In this document: one piece after another, positions 38,227-47,288 of the stretch
Layout of the letters: each line of letters begins with the position of its first letter
Position numbering within the stretch: the first letter of the stretch is position 1
Assembly (NCBI RefSeq): GCF_001613345.1
Contig: NZ_BDCE01000036.1
Span: 1 to 64,000, forward strand
Length of the DNA stretch: 64,000 nucleotides
DNA from: Nocardia uniformis NBRC 13702
Lineage (GTDB): Bacteria; Actinomycetota; Actinomycetes; Mycobacteriales; Mycobacteriaceae
Direction: 5' to 3'
Made by a program: the position numbers and the translations under genes
Notes under the pieces: model-generated
Databases searched by the model: none
What the model was told of the DNA's origin: nothing
Seen by the model: only the letters and a program-made list of their open reading frames with translations

Positions 38227-38649
38227 TCAGGCGTCGAGCTCGCGCGCCACACCGCGCAACGCCTCGGCGATGCGCTGCGACATCTTGCGATCGGGGTATC
38301 GACCGCGCTGCAGATCCGGCTGCACCTTCATTTCCAGCAGCTTGATCATGTCCTCGACGAGTCCGTGCAATTCGTCGGGACTCCTTCGCGGCGTTGCCGG
38401 TTCGGACGCGCGCCGCCCGCCGTGTTCGGACTGATTGCGCACCGTCGGGGTCTCGAGCAGCTTGAGGCTCAGAGCCTGCGGGCCACGGCGTCCGGCGGCC
38501 ATGCCGAATTCGACGCGCTGTCCGGGCTTGAGCGCCTCGACGCCCTCGGGCAGCGCGGACGACCGAACGTAGACGTCCTCGCCCTCATCCTGGGACAGGA
38601 AGCCGAAGCCCTTTTCGACGTCGTACCACTTCACCTTGCCGGTCGGCAC
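38227..38649 (-). CDS. cspB: Cold-shock protein with C-terminal extension
   Basis: 140 aa from GTG 38649 ([20 protein letters not shown]), matching the mycobacterial CspB (Rv0871) start; GTG 38658 is an alternative. Residues 1-67 form the cold-shock domain with RNP1 KGFGFLSQ and RNP2-like DVYVRSSAL; it binds single-stranded RNA/DNA. The extension ([39 protein letters not shown]) is helical and specific to this actinobacterial group. Single gene, monocistronic between a terminator and a divergent small membrane protein. Confidence 0.93.
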   Translation of the reverse strand: MPTGKVKWYDVEKGFGFLSQDEGEDVYVRSSALPEGVEALKPGQRVEFGMAAGRRGPQALSLKLLETPTVRNQSEHGGRRASEPATPRRSPDELHGLVEDMIKLLEMKVQPDLQRGRYPDRKMSQRIAEALRGVARELDA

Positions 38650-38825
38650 TGCGCTCACCCGTTCGTCGTTCGATGCCCGGCATACCGGGCACAGGGTTGT
38701 CGGACCAATCGTCCGCAACCTAGCCATTTGCGAAAGAACGCGCCCCACACAGCGATGAGGGACGCGAATGTTTCGAGTCTACCCCGGTGTGAATAGCCCG
38801 AGCACATCAGTTTTACGGTCATCGG

Positions 38826-39056
38826 GTGTCCGATACCTCTGCTCACTCGACGTCTCGCAGGTCCGGGACCTGGCTGCTCCGAATTGCGATCGGCCTGTTC
38901 GCCATTGGGTTGCTGGCGATCATCGGCATCTTCGGCTGGGCAATTCTCAGCGACTCCGAACCGGCGCTGTGGCTCTATCTCGTCGCCATGTGCGCACCGC
39001 TCGGATTTCTGTTCGGAGTGATATTCGCGCTGTGGTCCGGTCGCCGTGCCAGATGA
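38826..39056 (+). CDS. Small two-helix membrane protein
   Basis: 76 aa, GTG 38826. Two hydrophobic helices (IAIGLFAIGLLAIIGIFGWA and LWLYLVAMCAPLGFLFGVIF) with a basic tail (WSGRRAR). Not recognised. It is divergent from cspB with about 175 bp between starts, and precedes the Rpf regulatory region, but a CRP site and long leader separate it from rpf. Confidence 0.6.
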   Translation: MSDTSAHSTSRRSGTWLLRIAIGLFAIGLLAIIGIFGWAILSDSEPALWLYLVAMCAPLGFLFGVIFALWSGRRAR

Positions 39057-39100
39057 TTGCGCGACACCGCATATTGCCCACTTCGTTACCGCGCTACACA

Positions 39101-39116
39101 TGTGATCTTCATCACA
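39101..39116. promoter_or_regulatory. CRP-binding site upstream of rpf
   Basis: TGTGATCTTCATCACA matches the symmetric CRP consensus TGTGA-N6-TCACA exactly. In M. tuberculosis rpfA is a known target of the CRP protein Rv3676, so the site is in the expected place, about 350 bp before the start codon. Confidence 0.8.
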
Positions 39117-39295
39117 TAACGAGACGATAACAGCGCCGTCACAGGAGCCTATCGGCGCGGACTCGCCGTGACCACCTGCACAGACGGATATTCGGAACCC
39201 GTTGCGCCGGATCGCGACCCACACAGACCCGCCGGTTACCAAATGGTGATTTTTCGCGGCGAGCGTCGTAGTGTCTCTCGCAGTCGGGTCAGCCC

Positions 39296-40085
<790 letters not shown>

Positions 40086-40106
40086 CCCGCCCGTTCGCAG
40101 CACAAC

Positions 40107-40138
40107 AACTCCCCGCATCAATGGCGATGCGGGGAGTT
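40107..40138 (+). terminator. rpf terminator
   Basis: 13-bp stem AACTCCCCGCATC / GATGCGGGGAGTT with a 6-nt loop, then CTTGCATTG; 21 bp after the stop. Confidence 0.85.
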
Positions 40139-40264
40139 CTTGCATTGGGCACAGCGTCTCGGGCGACTGTGCCCCGGGCGGTTGCTGGTGGAAAGCGGTG
40201 CGGTGTCGCGAGATCCGGGGAGCCGGAGAGCGCGCCGGAATGAGGCTCATGCCAGAATGAGCGA

Positions 40265-40453
40265 GTGGTGAACAAATCGAAGAAACCCTACGTCGACAAT
40301 GGCTGGCCTCAGGTGGCGAACGGTGACCATGCCGTCACCGAACTGTCGTCGACTCGCTCCGGCAGCCTCTCCCCGTACGGTGAGGAAACCGAGTTCCCGC
40401 TTCCGGTCGATCAGCTGCCCTACGTGCACCCGCACACGGTTATCAACCGCTGA
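40265..40453 (+). CDS. Small conserved hypothetical protein
   Basis: 62 aa, GTG 40265 or 40268. Hydrophilic, with VNKSKKPYVDNGWPQVANGD, SPYGEETEFPLPVDQLPYVH and PHTVINR at the end. I recall similar short proteins at this place (between rpf and the helicase-partner gene, near Rv0863) in other Mycobacteriales, which supports it being real. No cysteines, no membrane segment, function unknown. Confidence 0.6.
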   Translation: MVNKSKKPYVDNGWPQVANGDHAVTELSSTRSGSLSPYGEETEFPLPVDQLPYVHPHTVINR

Positions 40454-40620
40454 GGACGCTGTTTCATTCGCGGCGTTGAGGATCTCGGTTCCGCCCTCCC
40501 TCCGCTGCCTCACACGGCTGCCCGGCTCCACTCGGTCCGGCACCGAGACGCGCCGCGAAGCAACGGGGGTCGGAGCTCTACGGGTCGGAGGCTTCATGGG
40601 TCGCGCTTACCGGGTTTGCC

Positions 40621-43026
40621 GTGACGGATAGCGTCAACGGCGGTTCGGAGATGTCTGCCGTCGAGTCGGCCGATAGCGCGCCCGCGAAAACAAGGGCCAG
40701 GGCGGGTACGGCGAAAACACGCGCCAAAACACCCGCCAAGGTGCCGACATCCGTGGCCGAATGGCTGGCGTCGCGCAGCGACGAGGATCTGGTGGCGCTG
40801 CTGCAGGTGCGGCCCGATCTGGCGGTGCCGCTGCCCGCCTCCATGGCGGTGCTGGCGGCGCGCACCGAGCAGCGGGCCTCTGTGCTGCGGGCGACCGATG
40901 AGCTGGACACCCTCGATTTCGCCGTGATCGAGACACTGGCCGTGCACGGCGCGGCCGATACCCGCGATCGGCGTCCGGTGCCGCGCAAGCGCCTGCACGA
41001 GCTGCTCTCCGATCGCGTGGCGAAGACGGCCATCAATGCGGCCGTGGACCGATTGCGTTCCCGCGCCCTGGTGTGGGGGCTCGATACCGAGCTGCGCCTC
41101 ACGCCCGCCGCCCAGGAGGCGTTGCCGTGGCCACTGGGCAGCACCACCGAGATTCCCGACGCGCTCGCCGCACCCGAAATCGGTTCCGCACTGGCGGAGC
41201 TCACCTCGCAGGAACGGGCATTACTGGACAAACTCGCGACCACGGGACCGCGCGGGCGCACCCGTGACGCCGCGCCCGAGACTCCGGCCGATCGTCCGGT
41301 GCAGCGGCTGCTGGCCCGACGACTGCTGAATTGGATCGACGCGGAGACGGTGGAGCTGCCGCCCATGGTAGGCCAGGTGCTGCGCGGCGAAGCCATTACC
41401 GATCCGCACGCCCTCACTCCCCCGCAACCGCAGACGACGAAACTCACTGTCGCCGATGTGAATGCGGCCGCCGCCGGTGAGGTCGGCGAACTGCTTCGGC
41501 ACAGCGCGGCGATTCTGGAAACACTGGGACAGGTTCCGGCACCGGTACTGCGCTCGGGTGGGCTCGGTGTGCGCGAGATGCGCCGCCTGGCCAAGCAGAC
41601 CGGTATCGAGGAGGCCCGGATCGGACTGCTGGCCGAGGTCTTGGCGGCGGCCCGCCTGCTGGACAAGGGCATTCCCGAACCGGCCCCGGACACCGAGGCC
41701 GACGACTACTGGGCCCCCACCACCACCGCGGACGCCTGGGACGCCGCCGTGCCAGCCAAACGCTGGGTGGTGCTCGCGCGCGCCTGGCTGGAGCTGGATC
41801 GCTTTCCGTGGATGATCGGCCTGCGCGACGCCAATGACAAACCGCTGGTGGCACTTTCGCCCGAACTGCGAAATATGCACGCCGTACGCGACCGCCGCGC
41901 GATGCTCGAGCTGCTCGGCGAATACCCCTCCGCCACCGCACTTTCCGCGACCGAGCTGAGCCGGATCCTGGCCTGGCGACAGCCGCGCTGGCGGCGGCAC
42001 TTCCGCGTGGACGCGGTGGAACGCACACTGGCGGAAGCGGAAACGCTGGGCCTCGTCGCGCGCGGCGCGCTCACCTCGGCGGGACGGGCACTGCTGCACG
42101 GCAACGAATCCGGTCCGGCCGATGCCGAGGCGGCCATGGCATCGGCCCTGCCCGAACCCGTGGATCATGTGCTCGTACAGGCGGATCTGACGGTAATCGC
42201 ACCCGGTCCACTGATACCGGAACTACAGGACCGCATCGCACTGGTCGCCGATGTCGAATCCACCGGTGCCGCAACGGTGTACCGAATCAGCGAGACCTCC
42301 GTACGCCGCGCCCTGGACGCGGGCGCCACCGCCACCGAACTGCACAACCTGTTCACCACCCGGTCCCGCACACCGGTGCCGCAGTCGCTGAGCTATCTCA
42401 TCGACGATGTGGCCCGCAGGCACGGTCGATTGCGGGTCGGAATGGCGCAATCGTTTGTGCGCAGCGAGGATCCGGCACTCCTGGCCGAGGTGCTGGCCGC
42501 GCCGGTCGCCGGGCAGCTGGCGCTGCGGGCCGTCGCTCCCACCGTGGCCATCTCACATGTGCCACTGGGGGAGGTGCTGGCGCAATTGCGCGCGGCGGGT
42601 TTCAGTCCGGCCGGTGAGAACTCCTCGGGCGTCATAGTCGATCTGCGTTCGCGCGGGATTCGCATCGCACCGCGGCCGAATACCCGGCCGACCTATCGAC
42701 CGAATCCGCCGAGCCTCGAGCAGCTGCAATCGCTCGTGGGGGAACTGCGCGCGGGAGAGCGCGCCGCACAGACACATTCGGGCCAGGCCGTGCGCTCCGA
42801 CGGCACCCGCACCAGTACCGCCGCCACCCTCGCACTGCTACAACTCGCGGCGCGAGTGCGGCGACCGGTACATATCGGCTACGTGGATGCCCAGGGCGTC
42901 GCCTCGCAGCGGGTGGTGGAACCGTTGCAGGTGGGCGGCGGCCAACTCGACGCCCTCGACCCGGTGACCGGCGCGGTCCGGCATTTCACACTGCACCGGA
43001 TCGCGTCGGTCGCCCTGGTCGACTGA
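40621..43026 (+). CDS. Helicase-associated protein with XPB/Ssl2-like N-terminal domain (Rv0862c-like)
   Basis: 801 aa from GTG 40621; ATG 40651 is an alternative. The first residues are Lys/Arg/Ala-rich (KTRARAGTAKTRAKTPAKVP), then SVAEWLASRSDEDLVALLQV opens a series of winged-helix-like segments (LDTLDFAVIETLAVHG, LRHSAAILETLGQVP, LSATELSRILAWRQPRWRRH). The helicase_C_3 (XPB/Ssl2 N-domain-like) region includes VLVQADLTVIAPGPLIPEL and RLRVGMAQSFVRSEDPALLA. The C-terminus (ARVRRPVHIGYVDAQGVASQ) resembles a WYL domain. No Walker motifs, so it is not itself a helicase. Encoded 1 kb before XPB, an arrangement conserved in actinobacteria; probably a partner or loader of XPB in DNA repair. Confidence 0.87.
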   Translation: MTDSVNGGSEMSAVESADSAPAKTRARAGTAKTRAKTPAKVPTSVAEWLASRSDEDLVALLQVRPDLAVPLPASMAVLAARTEQRASVLRATDELDTLDFAVIETLAVHGAADTRDRRPVPRKRLHELLSDRVAKTAINAAVDRLRSRALVWGLDTELRLTPAAQEALPWPLGSTTEIPDALAAPEIGSALAELTSQERALLDKLATTGPRGRTRDAAPETPADRPVQRLLARRLLNWIDAETVELPPMVGQVLRGEAITDPHALTPPQPQTTKLTVADVNAAAAGEVGELLRHSAAILETLGQVPAPVLRSGGLGVREMRRLAKQTGIEEARIGLLAEVLAAARLLDKGIPEPAPDTEADDYWAPTTTADAWDAAVPAKRWVVLARAWLELDRFPWMIGLRDANDKPLVALSPELRNMHAVRDRRAMLELLGEYPSATALSATELSRILAWRQPRWRRHFRVDAVERTLAEAETLGLVARGALTSAGRALLHGNESGPADAEAAMASALPEPVDHVLVQADLTVIAPGPLIPELQDRIALVADVESTGAATVYRISETSVRRALDAGATATELHNLFTTRSRTPVPQSLSYLIDDVARRHGRLRVGMAQSFVRSEDPALLAEVLAAPVAGQLALRAVAPTVAISHVPLGEVLAQLRAAGFSPAGENSSGVIVDLRSRGIRIAPRPNTRPTYRPNPPSLEQLQSLVGELRAGERAAQTHSGQAVRSDGTRTSTAATLALLQLAARVRRPVHIGYVDAQGVASQRVVEPLQVGGGQLDALDPVTGAVRHFTLHRIASVALVD

Positions 43027-43049
43027 ACCGCCTCAGGCCCTGAGCTGCC

Positions 43050-43565
43050 TCAAGCCTGCGGGCTGCCCAGGCAGAAGGTGATCTTCGGATCCGGCACGAT
43101 TCGGAAACCGATGGCCGCGGTATCGCACGCGAACTCATCGGCCTCGCCGTCGATACGCTTGGTCACCTTGAACGACGCCTCCGGAGCGGTGCACGCCACG
43201 CTCTTGTAACCGGTGACCGTGCTCTCGTTGTAGCAGGCGCCTTCCTTGAAGTTGGGCGCCAGGCACAGGAAAGCGGTGGTCTCGCCGCTGCGTGTCTCCT
43301 CGTAGGAGGTGTACTCCTCCTTGCACTCGGTCTTGCTGTCGTGGACCTGCATGACCTGGTACACAGCCTGCTCCGACGAGCAGTCGACCGGCTCGGTCTC
43401 GGAATCGACCGTGGACCCCTCGAGGACACTGATGCAGTCGCCGACGGCCGCCTTGGCGGTATCGGACTTGCTGGAATCATCGAACATCGAACATCCGGCC
43501 AGCGCGGCAACCGCCACGAGTGCCAGTCCGAGGCGCGCGATCGGCCTCGTTCCTGCGAACTTCAC
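43050..43565 (-). CDS. LppU-like lipoprotein
   Basis: 171 aa, GTG 43565 with GGAAAGGG upstream. Signal peptide ending in a clear lipobox ALAGC (Cys25). The mature part has six to eight cysteines (GDCISVLEG, EPVDCSSEQAVYQVMQV, KTECKEEYTSYEETRSG, FLCLAPNFKEGACY), the spacing known from LppU/SCO3897-type proteins with the motif GDC...VxCxxxHAxYxV. Cell-surface protein of unknown role. Converges on the helicase-partner gene. Confidence 0.82.
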   Translation of the reverse strand: MKFAGTRPIARLGLALVAVAALAGCSMFDDSSKSDTAKAAVGDCISVLEGSTVDSETEPVDCSSEQAVYQVMQVHDSKTECKEEYTSYEETRSGETTAFLCLAPNFKEGACYNESTVTGYKSVACTAPEASFKVTKRIDGEADEFACDTAAIGFRIVPDPKITFCLGSPQA

Positions 43566-43661
43566 CTGCGAAACCCTTTCCCACCGAACCGTTCACGGCT
43601 GCCGTGAACGGCGTGAGCGTACCCGCACCCCACCGACGGCCGCATCAGTCCGGTCGACACC

Positions 43662-43760
43662 TCAGTAGTAGTACATACCGGTGCCGCGCATTCCCATCAG
43701 CGACAGGTTGAGGATCATCGGCAGGAAGTTATTGAGCATCTGCAGGCTCAGGTAGGTCAT
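43662..43760 (-). CDS. Candidate 32-aa micro-protein (Met/Leu/Asn-rich, YYY end)
   Basis: ATG 43760 has AGAGGGAACG directly upstream at good spacing. The frame reads MTYLSLQMLNNFLPMILNLS, then a short Gly/Met segment, and ends in YYY-stop. Six methionines and a hydrophobic amphipathic centre suggest a small membrane or membrane-associated peptide. It lies in the divergent gap between the lipoprotein and XPB genes, on the same strand as the lipoprotein, 97 bp before that gene's start, so it may be cotranscribed or be its leader. I know no homologue. Confidence 0.5.
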   Translation of the reverse strand: MTYLSLQMLNNFLPMILNLSLMGMRGTGMYYY

Positions 43761-43989
43761 ATCGTTCCCTCTGTTCGCAATAGAAGATCTGGGCACACGT
43801 CCAGGTGTGGCCCTGCGCACTGTGTCGTGACCTGTCGGCAGGTCGTTACAGGGGCGAACGAAAAAATCGGGCTCTGACGGTGTGATCTGCGCCGGTAGCG
43901 AACGAGTGCGCAGGTCGCGCGCCCCTGTCGGTGGCTTCAGGGAGAATGGACCACGGTCCGGGCGGGCGGACCCTATCTCAGGAGGTGCC

Positions 43990-45648
43990 GTGACCGACGG
44001 TCCATTGATCGTTCAGAGTGACAAGACGCTGCTGCTGGAGGTCGACCACGAGTCGGCCGGTGCGGCGCGTCAGGCGATCGCGCCGTTCGCGGAATTGGAG
44101 CGGGCGCCGGAGCATGTGCACACCTATCGGGTGACGCCACTGGCGCTGTGGAATGCCCGCGCCGCCGGGCACGACGCCGAACAGGTGGTGGACGCGCTCG
44201 TCACCTACTCCCGCTACGCGGTGCCGCAGCCGCTGCTGGTGGACATTGTCGACACTATGGCCCGGTACGGGCGGCTACAGCTGGTGAAACATCCGACGCA
44301 TGGGCTGACACTGATATCGCTCGATCGCGCGGTGCTCGAGGAAGTATTGCGGCACAAGAAGATCGCGCCCATGCTCGGCGCGCGCATCGACGACGACACC
44401 GTTGTCGTGCATCCCTCCGAACGCGGGCGCATCAAGCAGATGCTGTTGAAGATCGGCTGGCCCGCCGAGGATCTCGCCGGATATGTGGACGGTGAGGCGC
44501 ACGAGATCGACCTGGACTTCACCTCCAAGGAATGGCATCTGCGCGACTACCAGGAAATGGCGGTCGACTCGTTCTGGGCGGGCGGGTCCGGCGTGGTGGT
44601 GCTGCCGTGTGGCGCGGGTAAGACCATGGTGGGCGCCGCGGCCATGGCGAAGGCGAACGCGACCACGCTGATCCTGGTCACCAATACTGTGGCGGGGCGG
44701 CAATGGCGGCGTGAACTATTGGCGCGCACCTCGCTGACCGAGGACGAGATCGGCGAATACTCCGGCGAACGCAAGGAGATCCGGCCGGTCACCATTGCCA
44801 CCTACCAGGTCGTCACCCGCAAGACCAAGGGCGAGTACCGGCATCTCGAGCTTTTCGACAGCCGGGACTGGGGGCTGGTCATCTACGACGAGGTACATCT
44901 GCTGCCCGCGCCGGTCTTCCGCATGACCGCCGATCTGCAGTCACGGCGACGACTGGGGCTGACCGCGACCCTGGTGCGCGAGGACGGCCGCGAGGGCGAT
45001 GTGTTCTCACTGATCGGCCCGAAGCGCTATGACGCCCCGTGGAAGGATATCGAGGCACAGGGCTGGATCGCGCCCGCCGACTGCGTCGAGGTGCGGGTGA
45101 CGCTCACCGATGCCGAGCGGATGGCCTATGCCACCGCCGAACCCGAGGAGCGCTACAAGCTGTGCTCCACCGCGCGCACCAAACTGCCGGTGGTGGAATC
45201 GATTCTGGCGCAACACCAGGGCGCGCCGACGCTGGTCATCGGGGCATATCTGGATCAGCTCGACGAGTTGGGCGAGCATTTGAACGCACCCATCATCCAG
45301 GGCTCCACCCGCACCAAGGAGCGCGAGGCATTGTTCGAGGCCTTCCGGCAGGGCGAAATTCCCGTGCTTGTGGTGAGCAAGGTCGCTAACTTCTCCATCG
45401 ACCTGCCAGAAGCATCTGTCGCCGTACAGGTTTCGGGCACCTTCGGATCGCGGCAGGAGGAGGCACAGCGGCTGGGACGGCTGTTGCGGCCGAAACACGA
45501 TGGCGGCCAGGCTCATTTCTATTCGGTCGTCGCCCGTGACACCCTGGACGCCGAATACGCCGCGCACCGGCAGCGTTTCCTGGCGGAGCAGGGGTACGCC
45601 TATCGCATCACCGATGCGGACGATCTGCTGGGACCGACGATAGGATAA
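43990..45648 (+). CDS. xpb: DNA repair helicase XPB
   Basis: 552 aa from GTG 43990, GGAGGT upstream. SF2 3'-5' DNA helicase of the archaeal/bacterial XPB type (M. tuberculosis Rv0861c, ercc3). Residues 1-175 hold the damage-recognition-like N-domain; Walker A is VLPCGAGKTMVG (205-212 region), Walker B DEVH at 300-303, motif III GLTATLVREDGREGD, and the C-terminal lobe has VVSKVANFSIDLPEA and motif VI QEEAQRLGRLLRPKHDG. ThM/RED-type features characteristic of XPB (REDGREGD) are visible. Expected to unwind damaged DNA together with the upstream helicase-associated protein. Confidence 0.95.
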   Translation: MTDGPLIVQSDKTLLLEVDHESAGAARQAIAPFAELERAPEHVHTYRVTPLALWNARAAGHDAEQVVDALVTYSRYAVPQPLLVDIVDTMARYGRLQLVKHPTHGLTLISLDRAVLEEVLRHKKIAPMLGARIDDDTVVVHPSERGRIKQMLLKIGWPAEDLAGYVDGEAHEIDLDFTSKEWHLRDYQEMAVDSFWAGGSGVVVLPCGAGKTMVGAAAMAKANATTLILVTNTVAGRQWRRELLARTSLTEDEIGEYSGERKEIRPVTIATYQVVTRKTKGEYRHLELFDSRDWGLVIYDEVHLLPAPVFRMTADLQSRRRLGLTATLVREDGREGDVFSLIGPKRYDAPWKDIEAQGWIAPADCVEVRVTLTDAERMAYATAEPEERYKLCSTARTKLPVVESILAQHQGAPTLVIGAYLDQLDELGEHLNAPIIQGSTRTKEREALFEAFRQGEIPVLVVSKVANFSIDLPEASVAVQVSGTFGSRQEEAQRLGRLLRPKHDGGQAHFYSVVARDTLDAEYAAHRQRFLAEQGYAYRITDADDLLGPTIG

Positions 45649-45685
45649 CTGGAGGATGAGCCTCCAGAAGGCGGGAGAGACGCAA

Positions 45686-46366
45686 GTGCGACGGCGCTTC
45701 GAATTCGCGGTGGACCGCGAGCATGCCCGGGCGGTCAATGAGGTCGGGGCCTATCTGCGGCGGTTGCGTGCGCTCGCGATCGCGGCCGCCATTGTGCTGG
45801 GCGTGGGCACCGGATTCCTCATCTGGTTGAACCATCCGTGGTCGTACCTGCTGGCCGTGGCATTCGCGCTCGGGGCGGCGACCGCGTTGTTCGTCGGCCT
45901 CTGGACCCCGCACCGCGCCCGCGTCGACAAGCTGTACACGACCGGCACCCTGGTCCCGACCGTGGTGTCGGAGAGCACCGCCAGGGGCACCACCCTGCTG
46001 GCACTGGTGAATCTGGCGAAGCCGAATGCCGACGGCCCCCGGTACGCGCTGGTGACCCGCACCGTGAAATCCCTACCCGGACACCGCCCCCGGGCCGGAG
46101 AGCGGGTCCCGGCGGTCACTGTGCGCATCGACCGCGCACCCGCCTCCGTCGGTGAGCTCTGGCATTCGGTGACCATGATGCCCATTGCCTGGGGCACCAG
46201 GGATCTGAATGTCATCGAGCGCGCCCGCACCGCCATTCTCGACGTCGAATGGCAGCTGCTCACCGATAATCTCGACCTCGCCGCCAAAGTCCGCCGGGTC
46301 GACTCCAAGCGTCTGCTGATCGACCCGCAGCAGCTCCCAGAAGAATTGCGCGGCGCGCAGGGCTGA
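45686..46366 (+). CDS. DUF3239 membrane protein
   Basis: 226 aa from GTG 45686 with GGGAGAG upstream; ATG 45656 would place the ribosome-binding site too close. Two adjacent hydrophobic helices (LAIAAAIVLGVGTGFLIWLN and YLLAVAFALGAATALFVGLW) follow a short basic N-terminus. The soluble C-terminal part (LVPTVVSESTARGTTLLALV; WHSVTMMPIAWGTRDLNVIE) matches the DUF3239 family seen in Mycobacteriales. It starts 37 bp after the XPB stop, so cotranscription is likely. Function unknown. Confidence 0.7.
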   Translation: MRRRFEFAVDREHARAVNEVGAYLRRLRALAIAAAIVLGVGTGFLIWLNHPWSYLLAVAFALGAATALFVGLWTPHRARVDKLYTTGTLVPTVVSESTARGTTLLALVNLAKPNADGPRYALVTRTVKSLPGHRPRAGERVPAVTVRIDRAPASVGELWHSVTMMPIAWGTRDLNVIERARTAILDVEWQLLTDNLDLAAKVRRVDSKRLLIDPQQLPEELRGAQG

Positions 46367-46431
46367 CGCCGGACGAGAGCACCTCACCTCATCCCAGCAG
46401 GCCACCCGCCTCATTTCGGCGTGCCGCCCCA

Positions 46432-46508
46432 CGTCATCCCGGCGTGCTTTTGGGCGGGATCCACCTTTGCTCAGGAGTGGATTCCGGCCAAAGCACGCCG
46501 GAATGACG
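46432..46508. repeat. Nested palindromic repeat, copy H
   Basis: CGTCATCCCGGCGTGC...GGGCGGGATCCAC and GTGGATTCCGGCC...GCCGGAATGACG, 3' of the DUF3239 gene; a decayed half (TCATTTCGGCGTGCCGCCCC) lies just before it at 46411. Confidence 0.85.
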
Positions 46509-46590
46509 GATACGGGCCGCCGGGAATGACGGGGTCGGGGCGACCGGAAATCGGGTGTCGGCGGTGGGACGATCTCCGTAGACTGGGCCG

Positions 46591-47229
46591 ATGGTCCCCG
46601 CAGCGAATCTGCTGGCGTTCTTTGTCGCGGCAACTGTTTTGATCGTAATCCCTGGTCCCGGTGTGCTTTTCGTCATCGGACGGGCGCTCACCGATGGACG
46701 TAAAGCCGCACTGCAGTCCGTCCTCGGCCATTCGCTGGGGGTGCTGGTGGTGCTCGTCTTCGTGGCGGCCGGACTGGGTGCCGTGGTGGCGGCGTCGGCG
46801 ATCGCCCTGACGGTGGTGAAGATCGTCGGCGCGCTGTACCTGATGTACCTCGGCGTGCAGGCGATTCGTGATCGGAAGTCGCTGCGGGCAGCCCTGCGGG
46901 CCGAGGTCGAACCGGCGCAGCGGGGGCGCATGCTGCGGCAGGCATTCCTGGTCGGCATCAGCAATCCGAAGGCCATCATCTTCTTCTCCGCGGTGCTGCC
47001 ACAGTTCGTGGATCCGGCCAGCGGGGCGGTGGCCGGGCAGATGTTGGTGCTCGGCCTCGTATTCCTCGTGATCGCACTGGTTTCCGATAGCGCGTGGGCA
47101 TTGCTGGCCGGGTCCGCGCGCAACTGGTTCGCGCGGTCGCCGAAGCGGCTCGAGGCGGTCGGCGGTGCGGGTGGGGTAATGATCTTCGGTCTGGGGGCGA
47201 GTGTGGCGGTGTCGGGTACCAGCCACTAG
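46591..47229 (+). CDS. LysE/RhtB-family exporter
   Basis: 212 aa, ATG 46591. Six hydrophobic segments; N-terminal signature LIVIPGPGVLFVIGRALTDG and the mid motif RQAFLVGISNPKAIIFFSAV (the NPK signature) with LPQFVDP. Exporter of amino acids or related small molecules by proton antiport; substrate not predictable. The M1 peptidase gene begins 60 bp downstream in the same direction. Confidence 0.88.
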   Translation: MVPAANLLAFFVAATVLIVIPGPGVLFVIGRALTDGRKAALQSVLGHSLGVLVVLVFVAAGLGAVVAASAIALTVVKIVGALYLMYLGVQAIRDRKSLRAALRAEVEPAQRGRMLRQAFLVGISNPKAIIFFSAVLPQFVDPASGAVAGQMLVLGLVFLVIALVSDSAWALLAGSARNWFARSPKRLEAVGGAGGVMIFGLGASVAVSGTSH

Positions 47230-47288
47230 CGGAGCCGACGACTAATATCGGGCTGGCCGGCAAGGGTTGCCGGGAAGGGGCGGCTCGG

